Below are positions 26,535 through 35,037 of a DNA stretch of 56,752 nt, one piece after another. Location: the NCBI GenBank assembly GCA_039933315.1, contig JBDTOI010000007.1, positions 1 through 56,752 of the forward strand, in the 5' to 3' direction. Both the position numbers and the translations under genes were made by a program. This DNA is from DASXRU01 sp039933315 (GTDB lineage: Bacteria > Acidobacteriota > Blastocatellia > Pyrinomonadales > Pyrinomonadaceae). The notes under the pieces are model-generated. The model ran no database searches, was not told where the DNA came from, and saw only the letters and a list, made by a program, of their open reading frames with translations. How positions within the stretch are numbered: the stretch's first letter is position 1; every line of letters starts with the position of its first letter.

Positions 26535-27587
26535 ATGACATTAACAAAACCGGTCAGCAGGCTTTACCTGCGCTATCTGTTGTTCGCCCTAATCGCGTGT
26601 GCGCTCATGTTTATGACAGCGGAAGTTGGCAGCGCTCGAGGTAGAAAGCGCTCGGGCCGCGCCGTTCGGCGGTCGCATGCCGTGGACAAGTCCAAGGCTG
26701 CAAACAAATCGGATAGTGAGTCTGACTCGAAGGCCCTGCTAACCAGGCCGCAATTGAAACTGAAAGACGGGACCGTGATTCCGGTCGATAGCGCATGGGA
26801 AAACGCACAGGGCTTCTGGTATCAACAGAATGGAGTTACCTATTTAGTCGATCGCGCCAAGGTCAGCGCCATCGAAGGACCTCCAGTGGAAAAGTCACGA
26901 GGCAATCATGAGTCTAATCCTGAGCAAGTTCTTACCCACAGCGAAAACGCTGAGCCCAAGGCTAATCCTGTCTGGATTCACCTGGTTGGCGGAGCCCGGG
27001 TCAAAGCCGATGAAGCGGCAGAATCGGCTGCTGGCGTCTGGCTGAAACGCGGTACCTTTTCAGTTTTTATTGAGCGTTCACGCATCGAGCGCATCGAGCG
27101 CGAAGAATTTGCCGCGGACGCGGGCCCTAAATCCAAGGCTAGTTGGAGCACTGGACGCTTCGGCCTGGACGCCCTAATCAAGCAAAACGGCGCGCGGCAC
27201 GGTGTTGACCCGTATCTGATTTTTTTGGTGATGGAAGAAGAATCGCACTTTAATCCACGTGCAGTCTCTCCCAAAGGCGCGCGCGGATTAATGCAGCTGA
27301 TGCCTGGGACGGGCGCCCGCTTTGGCGTACGGCGTCCTTTCGATCCTGCGGATAACATCAGTGGTGGCGTGCGTTATTTGAAGCAACTACTGCAGATTTA
27401 CAACGGAAGAGTTGACCTGGTGCTGGCTAGCTATAACGCCGGTGAAGGAGCAGTGGCCAAATTTGGACATCGGGTGCCGCCTTATCGTGAGACGAGAAAC
27501 TACGTGAAGCGGATTGGCGGCCGTTATCACCGCAACGAAATTGCCAAGAGCGCCCGGCGACCTGAGCCACAGGCGACCGCAAATTAG
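26535..27587 (+). CDS. Lytic transglycosylase (SLT domain), Tad-linked
   Basis: 350 residues: signal/anchor segment (LRYLLFALIACALMFMTAEVG), a central region with two short repeats each containing a LKDG- or VGGA-type beta segment (about 70-120 and 150-190), and a C-terminal SLT domain from about residue 210. Catalytic Glu lies in MEEESHFNPRAVSPKGARGLMQLMP, and ASYNAGEGAV completes the family pattern. It cleaves peptidoglycan glycan strands and would make room in the wall for the pilus machine. Confidence 0.92.
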   Translation: MTLTKPVSRLYLRYLLFALIACALMFMTAEVGSARGRKRSGRAVRRSHAVDKSKAANKSDSESDSKALLTRPQLKLKDGTVIPVDSAWENAQGFWYQQNGVTYLVDRAKVSAIEGPPVEKSRGNHESNPEQVLTHSENAEPKANPVWIHLVGGARVKADEAAESAAGVWLKRGTFSVFIERSRIERIEREEFAADAGPKSKASWSTGRFGLDALIKQNGARHGVDPYLIFLVMEEESHFNPRAVSPKGARGLMQLMPGTGARFGVRRPFDPADNISGGVRYLKQLLQIYNGRVDLVLASYNAGEGAVAKFGHRVPPYRETRNYVKRIGGRYHRNEIAKSARRPEPQATAN

Positions 27588-27596
27588 ATTGGACCT

Positions 27597-28391
27597 ATGG
27601 CCAGTCAGATACTGACGTCCGAAGGAACACGCACCTTGCGACAGAGGACTGTCCTGGCAAGCCGGGCAGTCCTCTTGATCTGCCTTTGGGCAGGGACCTG
27701 TGTAATTTCAACCAGCGCGCAACAGACCGCCGAACCGCCGTTAACCAACGCTTCAGTGGTGAAACTGGTTCGAGCCGGCTTCAAAGAGAAAACGGTGATC
27801 GCCATCATTCGTTCGCGGGCAGCGAGATTCGACCTATCGCCGGAACGTTTAATTGAGCTAAAGCGAAGCGGGGTTAGCGAGCGGATCATTCTGGCCATGA
27901 TTGGACAGGACGATTCCGAATTCATGAGCGACGATTTTGGCTTCGAAGACTCGATAGGCGGGAACTCCGGCAATACCAGGCGATCCCCTCGCGAAGAGGG
28001 CACAGGTATTTTTGGATCCAGCGGTGGTTCGCGAAGCCAATCGTCTGGCCGCGGCGGCGATGGCGCAAACGAAGGGAATACGGTAACCACGGGCAGCGCT
28101 ACCGTGCGAATCCTGCGTCCTCCCGCCGAAGAGGGCGGTATGCCAAAACTGGAAAAGACACCCACCCTCACCAACGAATCCATCATTCAGATGGTCGAAG
28201 CCGGGTTTAGCGAAGGAACCATCATCCGCCGCATTGAACAATCGCCAGCCGAGTTCAATCTCTCCTCTACCGAAATCAGCGAATTGCGGAAGCGCCGTGT
28301 CTCTCCAGGCGTCATCGCCGCTATGAAGGTGGCGATGAGCGACCTGCCTGCTTCCGGTAGTTCCGTCCCAGCAACGAATCCGGAGAAATAA
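27597..28391 (+). CDS. Secreted protein with two copies of a 55-residue domain
   Basis: 264 residues, hydrophobic signal at about 20-42. Residues 49-103 and 191-246 are two copies of one domain, pattern LTN-S(V/I)(V/I)-(M/L)V-AGF-E-T(V/I)I--I-----F-LS---I-EL----VS--(I/V)-AM. They are joined by an 85-residue Gly/Ser/Arg-rich linker. No enzyme motifs; the domain is common in secreted acidobacterial proteins as far as I recall, but I cannot name it. Ninth nt after the transglycosylase stop and 1 nt before the next start, so firmly in the operon. Confidence 0.7.
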   Translation: MASQILTSEGTRTLRQRTVLASRAVLLICLWAGTCVISTSAQQTAEPPLTNASVVKLVRAGFKEKTVIAIIRSRAARFDLSPERLIELKRSGVSERIILAMIGQDDSEFMSDDFGFEDSIGGNSGNTRRSPREEGTGIFGSSGGSRSQSSGRGGDGANEGNTVTTGSATVRILRPPAEEGGMPKLEKTPTLTNESIIQMVEAGFSEGTIIRRIEQSPAEFNLSSTEISELRKRRVSPGVIAAMKVAMSDLPASGSSVPATNPEK

Positions 28392-28392
28392 A

Positions 28393-29463
28393 TTGATCAC
28401 CGGCGACCGAAACATTCGTCGTCGTTCTGTCACGCTGGCTCTGTGTCTGGCGTTGGCCTTCGGAGTTGTGTACACAGCGGACGGGTTTGCTCAGAGTAGC
28501 CCTTCTCAAAAACCATCCCCCTCACAGCCTCAGGATGTTGATGATGGTGAAGTAATCTCATTCCGCACGACCGAGGTGTTGTTGCCGGTCACCGTTCGCG
28601 ATCGGGCAGGGAAGCTGGTGACGACGCTCAGGCGCGATGATTTCCATATATTCGAAGACGGGCGAGAGCAGCCTTTAAGCGACCTGGCTTTGCGCGAAGC
28701 ACCGGTGGACGTGGTCTTGATGGTGGATGCGTCGTCGAGTGTCGCGCGCAACCTCGACGACTTTCGTCGCGCGGCCATGGGATTCGCCGAGAAGTTGTCA
28801 CCGCAGGATCGCATAAGTCTGATCGAGTTCGACGACCGCATCGACTTGCTTCAGGACTGGACCCGCAGCCGGTTTCAGTTGCGCCGTTCACTCGAGCGAG
28901 TTACCCCCGGTATGTTCACCCGTTTCCATGACGCATTGTTGCTCGCGGCCAAGGAGCAGTTGAAAGCAGGACCAGTGCGGCACGCGGTCATAGTGCTCAC
29001 CGATGGGATTGATAGCCAACGTGGTTACGCCACCCTCACCATGGCCCTGAGTGCGTTGCTGGAAGCACAGGCCATTGTTTACGTGGTCGGCAACACCGAG
29101 ATTGAACGTCAAAACAAGCAAGCCGAGTTGACCAGACTGCTAGCCGGCACCAGATCAGAGCAGAATTTCAACTCACTTCGCATTGACGACCTGCGAGAGG
29201 GACTGCGCGTTATTGACGACAGCGAAAGCAAGCTGGCTCAGCTTGCGACTGCCACGGGCGGAAGGCTCTATAAGCCGCTCAGCTTTGACGAACTCGATTC
29301 AACCTACGCGGAAGTAGCTGATGAATTACGACACCAGTACACGCTCTACTACACACCACTCGATAAGGCCCGCGATGGGCGCTTCCGTCGTGTGCGCGTC
29401 GAAACCGCCGACAAGACTCTCACTGTATCCAATCGGCTAGGTTACTTCGCCCCGCAAAAGTAG
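28393..29463 (+). CDS. VWFA-related acidobacterial-type secreted protein
   Basis: 356 residues, TTG start at 28393 with GGAG 7 nt upstream. Signal peptide (SVTLALCLALAFGVVYTADGFAQ), a beta domain with RTTEVLLPVTVRDRAGKLV and LRRDDFHIFEDG, then a von Willebrand A domain with intact MIDAS DASSS near residue 114, the Thr loop MFTRFHDAL and VLTDGIDSQ. The layout matches the VWFA-related acidobacterial family (TIGR03436-like). A metal-dependent adhesion role on or near the pilus is plausible; the short TadG at 17282 lacks this domain, so this protein could supply it. Confidence 0.88.
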   Translation: MITGDRNIRRRSVTLALCLALAFGVVYTADGFAQSSPSQKPSPSQPQDVDDGEVISFRTTEVLLPVTVRDRAGKLVTTLRRDDFHIFEDGREQPLSDLALREAPVDVVLMVDASSSVARNLDDFRRAAMGFAEKLSPQDRISLIEFDDRIDLLQDWTRSRFQLRRSLERVTPGMFTRFHDALLLAAKEQLKAGPVRHAVIVLTDGIDSQRGYATLTMALSALLEAQAIVYVVGNTEIERQNKQAELTRLLAGTRSEQNFNSLRIDDLREGLRVIDDSESKLAQLATATGGRLYKPLSFDELDSTYAEVADELRHQYTLYYTPLDKARDGRFRRVRVETADKTLTVSNRLGYFAPQK

Positions 29464-29839
29464 TTCAGGTCTTTCTCCAATCACGCCGAATTCTCCCGCC
29501 GACGCCAATCGCCGTGCCCGCTTCATCCGCGCATGTCAGAATGTCCCGCGTCGGCCGGGACTGCGCGTTTTGGGACTATGTGACACGCATGCGGGGTAAT
29601 TGACACCAGCCCTACTCGCTGGGATTACAGGCTTAACTCCAATGCTAATGGCATTTAGAAAGACACTGGAATAGGCGGCACAGTCATTGCCATGTTGGTT
29701 GTGGCAGTTTCCAGCCGCAGGGTCGTGCGAAGTTCATTTTGAACAAATCAGCAGGACACCAGTGCGCTGGAACTTTGCTCGTCATTGGCTAGTGAATTCA
29801 TAAGACTAAGTATCTTGACCGAGAAGAAGGAACATACGG
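29464..29839. promoter_or_regulatory. Intergenic control region of the radical SAM gene
   Basis: 376 bp with no credible ORF. It contains an inverted repeat GTCCCG-N7-CGGGAC near 29550, the octamer TGACACCA (29601-29608) shared with the Tad control region, and the sigma54-type promoter at 29677-29690. No intrinsic terminator for the upstream operon was found. Confidence 0.5.
29677..29690 (+). promoter_or_regulatory. Sigma54-type -24/-12 promoter of the radical SAM gene
   Basis: GGCAC-N5-TTGC with exact spacing between the invariant GG and GC. The only departure from the usual TGGCAC-N5-TTGC is C for the leading T. Start of transcription would be near 29702, 138 nt before the ATG. Closely similar to the Tad promoter at 13047. 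Confidence 0.65.
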
Positions 29840-31879
29840 ATGCGACCAGTAAAACACTTTGAGAAGGGCCTGGCCTTAGTGGCCGGCGGTGTCTTCAACA
29901 CGATTCAGACGGTGAACAAATACAAACCGAATCCCTCGTTCACTCCCAAGTGGTCGGACAAACCACTCTTGAAATCGTGGCAGAAAACTAAACCCACGTT
30001 GGGCTTTCCCCGCACCACCGACTCGCTATGTCCGCAGTGTGTGATTCAGGCGCGCGAAGACATCATCTCGGGCAGGAAGGACGTCAGCATGCTCATCGAT
30101 GAGCACGTGGGCGAAATCAAGGCCCAGATAATCGAGCGCGATGGCGAGATATGGATGACCAAGGATTGCCCCGAACACGGCCACATCGAAGACATGATGG
30201 CCATCGACTCAAAGTTTCTGGCGCATGTCGAAAAGATGTTTCCCGGGCGCGATATTCAGGCGCACAATGATGAGAAGTTGCACAACCACGGCACCAGCAC
30301 GATCAAGTATGGTCGCGGCTCTGTGCTGACTGTGGACCTCACCAATCGGTGCAACATGATGTGCGACCCGTGCTTCATGGATGCGAACCAGGTTGGGTTT
30401 GTTCATGAGCTCAGCATGGAAGACGTTCAGGAAATTCTGGACAACGCAATTTCCATCAAGCCGCGCCGCCAAATGTCGGTGCAGTTTTCCGGGGGTGAGC
30501 CCACGATCTCTCCGCACTTTCTCGAAGCCATCAAGTATTCGCGCAAGGTTGGTTACAACAGCGTGCAGTGCGCGACCAACGGAATCGAGTTCGCTAAGAG
30601 TAAAGAGTTTTGCCGTCAGGCCGCCGAAGCCGGTCTGCGCTATGCCTATCTGCAATTCGATGGGATCGGCAACGACGCGAACAGCCACCGTCAGGTGGGC
30701 AACCTCTTCGACGTAAAATTGCGGGCCATCAATAACCTGCACGAAGCTGGAGTTGAGATCGTGCTGGTGACCACGCTGGTGAACGGTATCAACAACGACC
30801 AGGTGGGATCGATCATCCGGTTCGCTCTTGATAATCCCAAGAAGATTGCTTTTCTTTCGTTTCAGCCCGTGTCCTTTACGGGCCGCGACGAAGAGATCAC
30901 GCCGGAACGCCGTCTGCAGCAGCGCTACACGCTCTCGCACCTGGCCAACGATGTGAAAAGTCAGGTAGGAATCACGGAACCCACACGCGACTGGTTCCCG
31001 CTTTCACTCATGGGAGCGTTTGCGGACTTTGCCGATCTGGTCCATGGACCGCAGGCCGAGTGGGGTCAGGTCTCCTGTGGTTGCCACCCGAATTGTGGCG
31101 TCGGCACTGCGGTGATGATCGACAAGGAAACCAGAGAGATGCGTCCAGTGCCGGAGTTTCTCAATATTCCCGGCCTGGTGAAGGACATGCAGAAGATTAC
31201 GGACGCTGGTCGCGGCAAGTGGATGTCCAATATCATGATGGGCCTCACTCTGCTGAAGCACTACAACCCGTACAAGTCGCCATCGCAGTTTACTCTTTCG
31301 GAGTTGTTCAAGAAGTTCGACAAGTCTTTCGGCTTGACCGGCAAGGACTACGGCAAAGTTGATGGCGACCGAACCAAGACTGACATCGAGAAGCGCCGGG
31401 CTGACCGCTGGAACTTCCTGTTCATCGCCGGTATGTGGTTCCAGGATCTTTTCAACTACGACTTCCGTCGTACGGAAATGTGCATCATTCCGTACGGCAC
31501 GCAGGAAGGTGAGATTTCATTCTGCGCTTATAATACCGGCATTGGCTGGCGGAACATTATTGAGAACATGCACCAGAACGCTACCGTGGCCAAATGGTAT
31601 AAAGAATACGGTCGTCACGAAGTATTCGCGGGTGGCAAAGAGGTCGGTCTCGATGATGATGCGCACAGTATGATCCTGAACGAGACGGATCTGGCGCGTC
31701 CCAACAAGCCCCAAATGGAAGGTCCCAAGACTGCCCATGAGGAAGCTGTGATGATGCGCAAGCTGTATAACGAAATGGTGCTCAAGCAGCAGGAGATAAA
31801 GAGCGAGGACGCGGGCGCCAAACCGGTTCAAATCCAGAGCTTGAGCCGAAACAAACCGGTCGCTACTGCATCAGTCTAA
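29840..31879 (+). CDS. Radical SAM enzyme of the tetraether/membrane-spanning lipid synthase type
   Basis: 679 residues. Radical SAM cluster CX3CX2C at C171-C175-C178 (NRCNMMCDPCF), then SGGEPTISPHF. An N-terminal metal site is visible as CPQC (64-67) plus CPEHG (C110). A middle cluster SCGCHPNCG (C413, C415, C419) and later Cys at 548 and 562 indicate auxiliary Fe-S sites. This architecture (rubredoxin-like N-terminus, SAM core, auxiliary clusters) is that of Tes (archaeal tetraether synthase) and of bacterial homologues proposed to join two fatty-acyl tails into membrane-spanning lipids such as iso-diabolic acid, known in Acidobacteria. Exact product unproven. Single-gene transcript behind a sigma54-type promoter; terminator follows. 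Confidence 0.75.
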   Translation: MRPVKHFEKGLALVAGGVFNTIQTVNKYKPNPSFTPKWSDKPLLKSWQKTKPTLGFPRTTDSLCPQCVIQAREDIISGRKDVSMLIDEHVGEIKAQIIERDGEIWMTKDCPEHGHIEDMMAIDSKFLAHVEKMFPGRDIQAHNDEKLHNHGTSTIKYGRGSVLTVDLTNRCNMMCDPCFMDANQVGFVHELSMEDVQEILDNAISIKPRRQMSVQFSGGEPTISPHFLEAIKYSRKVGYNSVQCATNGIEFAKSKEFCRQAAEAGLRYAYLQFDGIGNDANSHRQVGNLFDVKLRAINNLHEAGVEIVLVTTLVNGINNDQVGSIIRFALDNPKKIAFLSFQPVSFTGRDEEITPERRLQQRYTLSHLANDVKSQVGITEPTRDWFPLSLMGAFADFADLVHGPQAEWGQVSCGCHPNCGVGTAVMIDKETREMRPVPEFLNIPGLVKDMQKITDAGRGKWMSNIMMGLTLLKHYNPYKSPSQFTLSELFKKFDKSFGLTGKDYGKVDGDRTKTDIEKRRADRWNFLFIAGMWFQDLFNYDFRRTEMCIIPYGTQEGEISFCAYNTGIGWRNIIENMHQNATVAKWYKEYGRHEVFAGGKEVGLDDDAHSMILNETDLARPNKPQMEGPKTAHEEAVMMRKLYNEMVLKQQEIKSEDAGAKPVQIQSLSRNKPVATASV

Positions 31880-31900
31880 CGAGCGAGTATTACCTGGTAA

Positions 31901-31937
31901 AAACCCCGCGAACAGGCGTCGAGCCTTCGCGGGGTTT
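31901..31937 (+). terminator. Terminator after the radical SAM gene
   Basis: Perfect 12-bp stem AAACCCCGCGAA / TTCGCGGGGTTT (31901-31912, 31926-31937) with a 13-nt loop. The A/T flanks supply a short U run. Confidence 0.85.
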
Positions 31938-32025
31938 CCATGTGTGAGTAGGTTGAAAACTGGCAATATGCCGGCCTCGCAAGCAAGGAGTTTGGGTTAC
32001 AACGGAGCCGGCAATGCTCGTCGGC

Positions 32026-32055
32026 TTGACCGCGACGGTTGCTGGCGTGTTAAAT
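32026..32055 (+). promoter_or_regulatory. Possible rpsU promoter
   Basis: TTGACC (32026-32031), 18-nt spacer, TTAAAT (32050-32055). A moderate sigma70 match placed 58 nt before the rpsU ATG. Confidence 0.45.
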
Positions 32056-32112
32056 AAGCAACTTGGATCCGAGTTGGTCTAACTTTAGTCCTTATTAGAA
32101 GTGGAGAGATGA

Positions 32113-32316
32113 ATGGCGATAGTTAACGTTAACCAGGGCGAGTCGATCGAGAGCGCATTGCGGCGCTTCAAGCGCAGAGTAATGACTGAAGAGATTATCA
32201 AGGACGCCAAGAGACACGCGTTCTTTATGCCGCCCGGCCAGAAGGCAAAACTCAAATCTGCCCTGGCTCGCAAGCGTAACAAGAAGAAGGGCCGTCCGCG
32301 ACCGCCGCGCGACTAA
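32113..32316 (+). CDS. rpsU: 30S ribosomal protein S21
   Basis: 67-residue basic protein: VNQGESIESALRRFKRRV, then ILKD-like EEIIKDAKRHAFF and a Lys/Arg-rich tail KKKGRPRPPRD, all typical of bS21. Shine-Dalgarno GGAGAG about 7 nt upstream. Small-subunit protein contacting the 3' end of 16S rRNA. The longer antisense frame here is a shadow. Confidence 0.96.
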   Translation: MAIVNVNQGESIESALRRFKRRVMTEEIIKDAKRHAFFMPPGQKAKLKSALARKRNKKKGRPRPPRD

Positions 32317-32517
32317 GCGTCCTCGCGCGCACGCGGGGTTAACAAACCTTCTACGCAAGTCCTGACTGCGCCAACGCTCGGATTCCCACCCAGCGCTTTA
32401 CACTCCGGAACAACGTGGAAACTACCCGCGCGAAGCGCGTTGAGTCGATGGTCTTAGTGTGAAGGAGACTATCGTTACGTACTTTGGAAAATCACGCCTG
32501 CGAGCGCGGTTTCAATA

Positions 32518-33288
32518 ATGACACGTATCCTCTTAACTAATGATGACGGCATCCATTCCAACGGGCTTATCAAGCTGGAGGAGGCTTTGCAGGATGTGGG
32601 TGACGTCTATGTGATAGCGCCGGCATCGGAAATGAGTGGCGCGTCTCACAGCCTGACGCTGGCGCGGCCGCTCCGGATACGACAGATAGACGATCGTCAC
32701 TGGACAGTTGATGGCACACCGACTGACTGCGTAACGCTCGCCTTGCATAAGATACTGCCGGAAGCGGAGCGTCCTCATCTCTGTGTTTCCGGAATAAACC
32801 ACGGCGGAAACCTGGGTGACGATGCCAGCTATTCCGGGACGGTCGCCGGGGCTCTGGAAGCTACCATTCTGGGAGTGCCGGGAATTGCTCTGAGTCTGGT
32901 GGCGCGCGAGAATTTTGATTTCGGCGAGGCCGCCCGCTTTGCTGCTATCGCTGTTCGCCGTGTGCTGAGCGAAGGCCTACCCGAGGGTACATTGCTGAAC
33001 ATCAACATTCCTCCGGGTGAGATCAAGGGCGCTCGCGTGACCCGCCAGGGAATCAAGAATGCCCGGCCAGTGATCACGGAACACATCGACCCCCGGGGCA
33101 AACCCTATTTCTGGATTGGTGAAGAATACTTTCGTTGCAACTCCGAAGACGGCACCGACTATCGCGCGATAGAGCTCGGGTACGTTTCGGTGACGCCTCT
33201 AAAAAGCGACATGACTGATCACCGCGCGCTCACGGAGCTTAACTCGTGGACCGAGTTGACCGCCATGGAAGTGTTGCAAACCGATTAA
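32518..33288 (+). CDS. surE: 5'/3'-nucleotidase SurE
   Basis: 256 residues. Metal-binding DD pair in ILLTNDDGIHSNG (residues 8-9), the invariant Ser region EMSGASHSLTL and Asn in VSGINHGGNLGDDASYSGTVAGA fit SurE. It dephosphorylates nucleoside 5'- and 3'-monophosphates and is commonly paired with pcm, as here. The 200-bp gap upstream, after rpsU, shows no feature I can name. Confidence 0.96.
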   Translation: MTRILLTNDDGIHSNGLIKLEEALQDVGDVYVIAPASEMSGASHSLTLARPLRIRQIDDRHWTVDGTPTDCVTLALHKILPEAERPHLCVSGINHGGNLGDDASYSGTVAGALEATILGVPGIALSLVARENFDFGEAARFAAIAVRRVLSEGLPEGTLLNINIPPGEIKGARVTRQGIKNARPVITEHIDPRGKPYFWIGEEYFRCNSEDGTDYRAIELGYVSVTPLKSDMTDHRALTELNSWTELTAMEVLQTD

Positions 33289-33319
33289 CTGGTTATCGAA
33301 ACGATTAGTCATAAAGCAT

Positions 33320-34003
33320 TTGAGCTCCACACCACCGCGTCCGAGTCCAACCTCTCAAGACTATCGCATTCCGCGTGAGCGAATGATCGAGCGCCTGCGC
33401 AATCATTATGGCATTCGCGATGTTGCGGTGCTCGAGGCCATGGGTTCTATTCCTCGCCATTTCTTTGTTCCGGAAGCGCTCCGCGGCCGGGCCTATGGTG
33501 ATCACGCGTTGCCTATCAGCGCGAATCAGACTATTTCACAGCCTTTCATTGTGGCGCGCATGACTGAACTGCTGGAAGTAGATAAGGATGGCCGCGTGCT
33601 GGAGATTGGGGCGGGTTCCGGATATCAAACCGCAGTGCTGTCAAAGGTGGCGGCGCAGATCTACTCGATTGAGCGGATCGGCGATCTTGCGCGCGAGGCG
33701 CAGGCCCGGATACGGGAACTCGGTATTTATAACGCGACGGTAAAATGCTTTGACGGGACCGTGGGATGGAATGCCCACGCGCCTTACGATGGAATTCTGG
33801 TGGCGGCAGGCGGACCGACGATACCCCAGCCTCTGGTGTCGCAACTGAAAATCGGCGGTCGCCTGGTTGTTCCGGTCGGCGATACCCGCGAGGCGCAGCG
33901 ACTGGTGCGCGTAACCAGGACATCGAGTGGATCCAAAGAAGAAGACCATGGTGCTTGCGCCTTTGTTCCGCTAATCGGACAGCATGGCTGGTCAGCCAAT
34001 TGA
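33320..34003 (+). CDS. pcm: Protein-L-isoaspartate O-methyltransferase
   Basis: 227 residues from a TTG start at 33320; a second in-frame start (ATG 33383, MIERLRNHYG) is possible. Motifs: ISANQTISQPFIVARMTELL (isoaspartyl-binding), VLEIGAGSGYQTAVLSKVA (SAM motif I), IERIGDLA and GGRLVVPVGD. Repairs isoaspartyl damage in aged proteins. Downstream of surE by 31 nt; the surE-pcm pairing is widespread. Confidence 0.95.
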   Translation: MSSTPPRPSPTSQDYRIPRERMIERLRNHYGIRDVAVLEAMGSIPRHFFVPEALRGRAYGDHALPISANQTISQPFIVARMTELLEVDKDGRVLEIGAGSGYQTAVLSKVAAQIYSIERIGDLAREAQARIRELGIYNATVKCFDGTVGWNAHAPYDGILVAAGGPTIPQPLVSQLKIGGRLVVPVGDTREAQRLVRVTRTSSGSKEEDHGACAFVPLIGQHGWSAN

Positions 34004-34137
34004 TGCCGGGTGCCGGGGGACTGGGTGTCAGGTGCCGGCGTTTTGCGAAATCTAGGTCTCTTCGCAATAACTACATGAAACTTTGCAACCGTTCTGACAC
34101 CTGAGACCCGGCACCTGAGACTTTGCACCTGATAACT
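34004..34137. repeat. Degenerate inverted-repeat element after pcm
   Basis: Imperfect complementarity between GGGTGTCAGGTGCCGG (34023-34038) and the run of CTGACACCTGAGACC / GGCACCTGAGAC between 34094 and 34121. Resembles the other intergenic inverted-repeat elements in layout but not in sequence. Confidence 0.5.
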
Positions 34138-34157
34138 AATTCTTATCGGAGACAATT

Positions 34158-34814
34158 TTGATAGGCAGAATCATCGAAATACTTTCGGTCTTTATCATCG
34201 CCACGATTTCCGCGCTCGGTTATTTTGGCATCATCCTGTTGATGGCGATTGAATCGGCCTGCATACCATTGCCCTCGGAAATCATCATGCCGTTTGCCGG
34301 CTACCTTGTTTCCACCGGTCAGATGAATCTCTGGTTGGTAGGCGTGGCCGGCGCTACCGGATGTGTACTCGGGTCCATGGTGGCCTATTGGGCCGGCATG
34401 TACGGCGGTCGCCCCCTGATCGAGAAGTACGGTCGTTACGTGCTTCTGTCTCGCCACGACCTGGATATCGCGGACCGTTTGTTTTCCCGCCACGGCGAAG
34501 CGATAGTGTTTATTGGCCGTTTACTCCCGGCCATTCGCACGTTCATAGCGTTCCCCGCGGGCGTGGCGCGCATGAATGTAACGCGTTTCATCTTTTATAC
34601 ATTTGCGGGTTCGCTGCCCTGGTGCATTGGCCTGGCGTACGTGGGGCAGAAGCTGGGGGAACAGTGGAACAAAGACGAAACGTTGAAGACCTGGTTTCAC
34701 CGCTTTGATTTTGTGATCGGCATCGCGGTGTTACTCGCGGCAGCGTGGTGGATCAGGCGGCATATTAAACATTTGAAGAACGAACGCGCGGATGCTCCTC
34801 AGCCGGAAGGCTGA
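34158..34814 (+). CDS. DedA family membrane protein
   Basis: 218 residues; TTG start at 34158 with GGAG 6-7 nt upstream. DedA/Tvp38 pattern: LGYFGIILLMAIESACIPLPSEIIMPFAGYL, GSMVAYWAGMYGGRPLIEKYG, and the reentrant motif FIGRLLPAIRTFIAFPAGVARMN. Polytopic, four to six helices. Members of this family act as polyprenyl-phosphate or phospholipid flippases. Isolated gene. Confidence 0.93.
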   Translation: MIGRIIEILSVFIIATISALGYFGIILLMAIESACIPLPSEIIMPFAGYLVSTGQMNLWLVGVAGATGCVLGSMVAYWAGMYGGRPLIEKYGRYVLLSRHDLDIADRLFSRHGEAIVFIGRLLPAIRTFIAFPAGVARMNVTRFIFYTFAGSLPWCIGLAYVGQKLGEQWNKDETLKTWFHRFDFVIGIAVLLAAAWWIRRHIKHLKNERADAPQPEG

Positions 34815-34859
34815 TGCAGTAGATTCGGCCCTAATGCGTTGCCATAAGGTCGCAGCGCT

Positions 34860-34888
34860 TTGACAGTTAGGGCCTGCTCACTTATTAT
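34860..34888 (+). promoter_or_regulatory. Strong sigma70 promoter of tRNA-Pro
   Basis: TTGACA (34860-34865), 17-nt spacer, TATTAT (34883-34888, five of six). The start of transcription would be within about 10 nt of the tRNA 5' end. Confidence 0.9.
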
Positions 34889-34901
34889 CGCTTTCTCTTG
34901 T

Positions 34902-34978
<77 letters not shown>

Positions 34979-35037
34979 TTTCATTTATCAACTTGCAGGA
35001 CCCTCCGTAATTCCCTCTCACTCAAGCTGGAGATTGA

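Noticed and set aside
29600..29628. Sigma70 promoter TTGACA-N17-GATTAC before the radical SAM gene
   Set aside because: The -10 matches in only three of six positions; the sigma54-type element downstream fits better.
29614..29630. GCTGGGATTACAGGC, identical to a stretch of the human Alu consensus
   Set aside because: Only about 15 bases match and the flanks do not; chance similarity, not contamination.
30209..30940. 243-codon open frame antisense to the radical SAM gene
   Set aside because: Mirror of the coding strand; the + strand frame has all Fe-S motifs.
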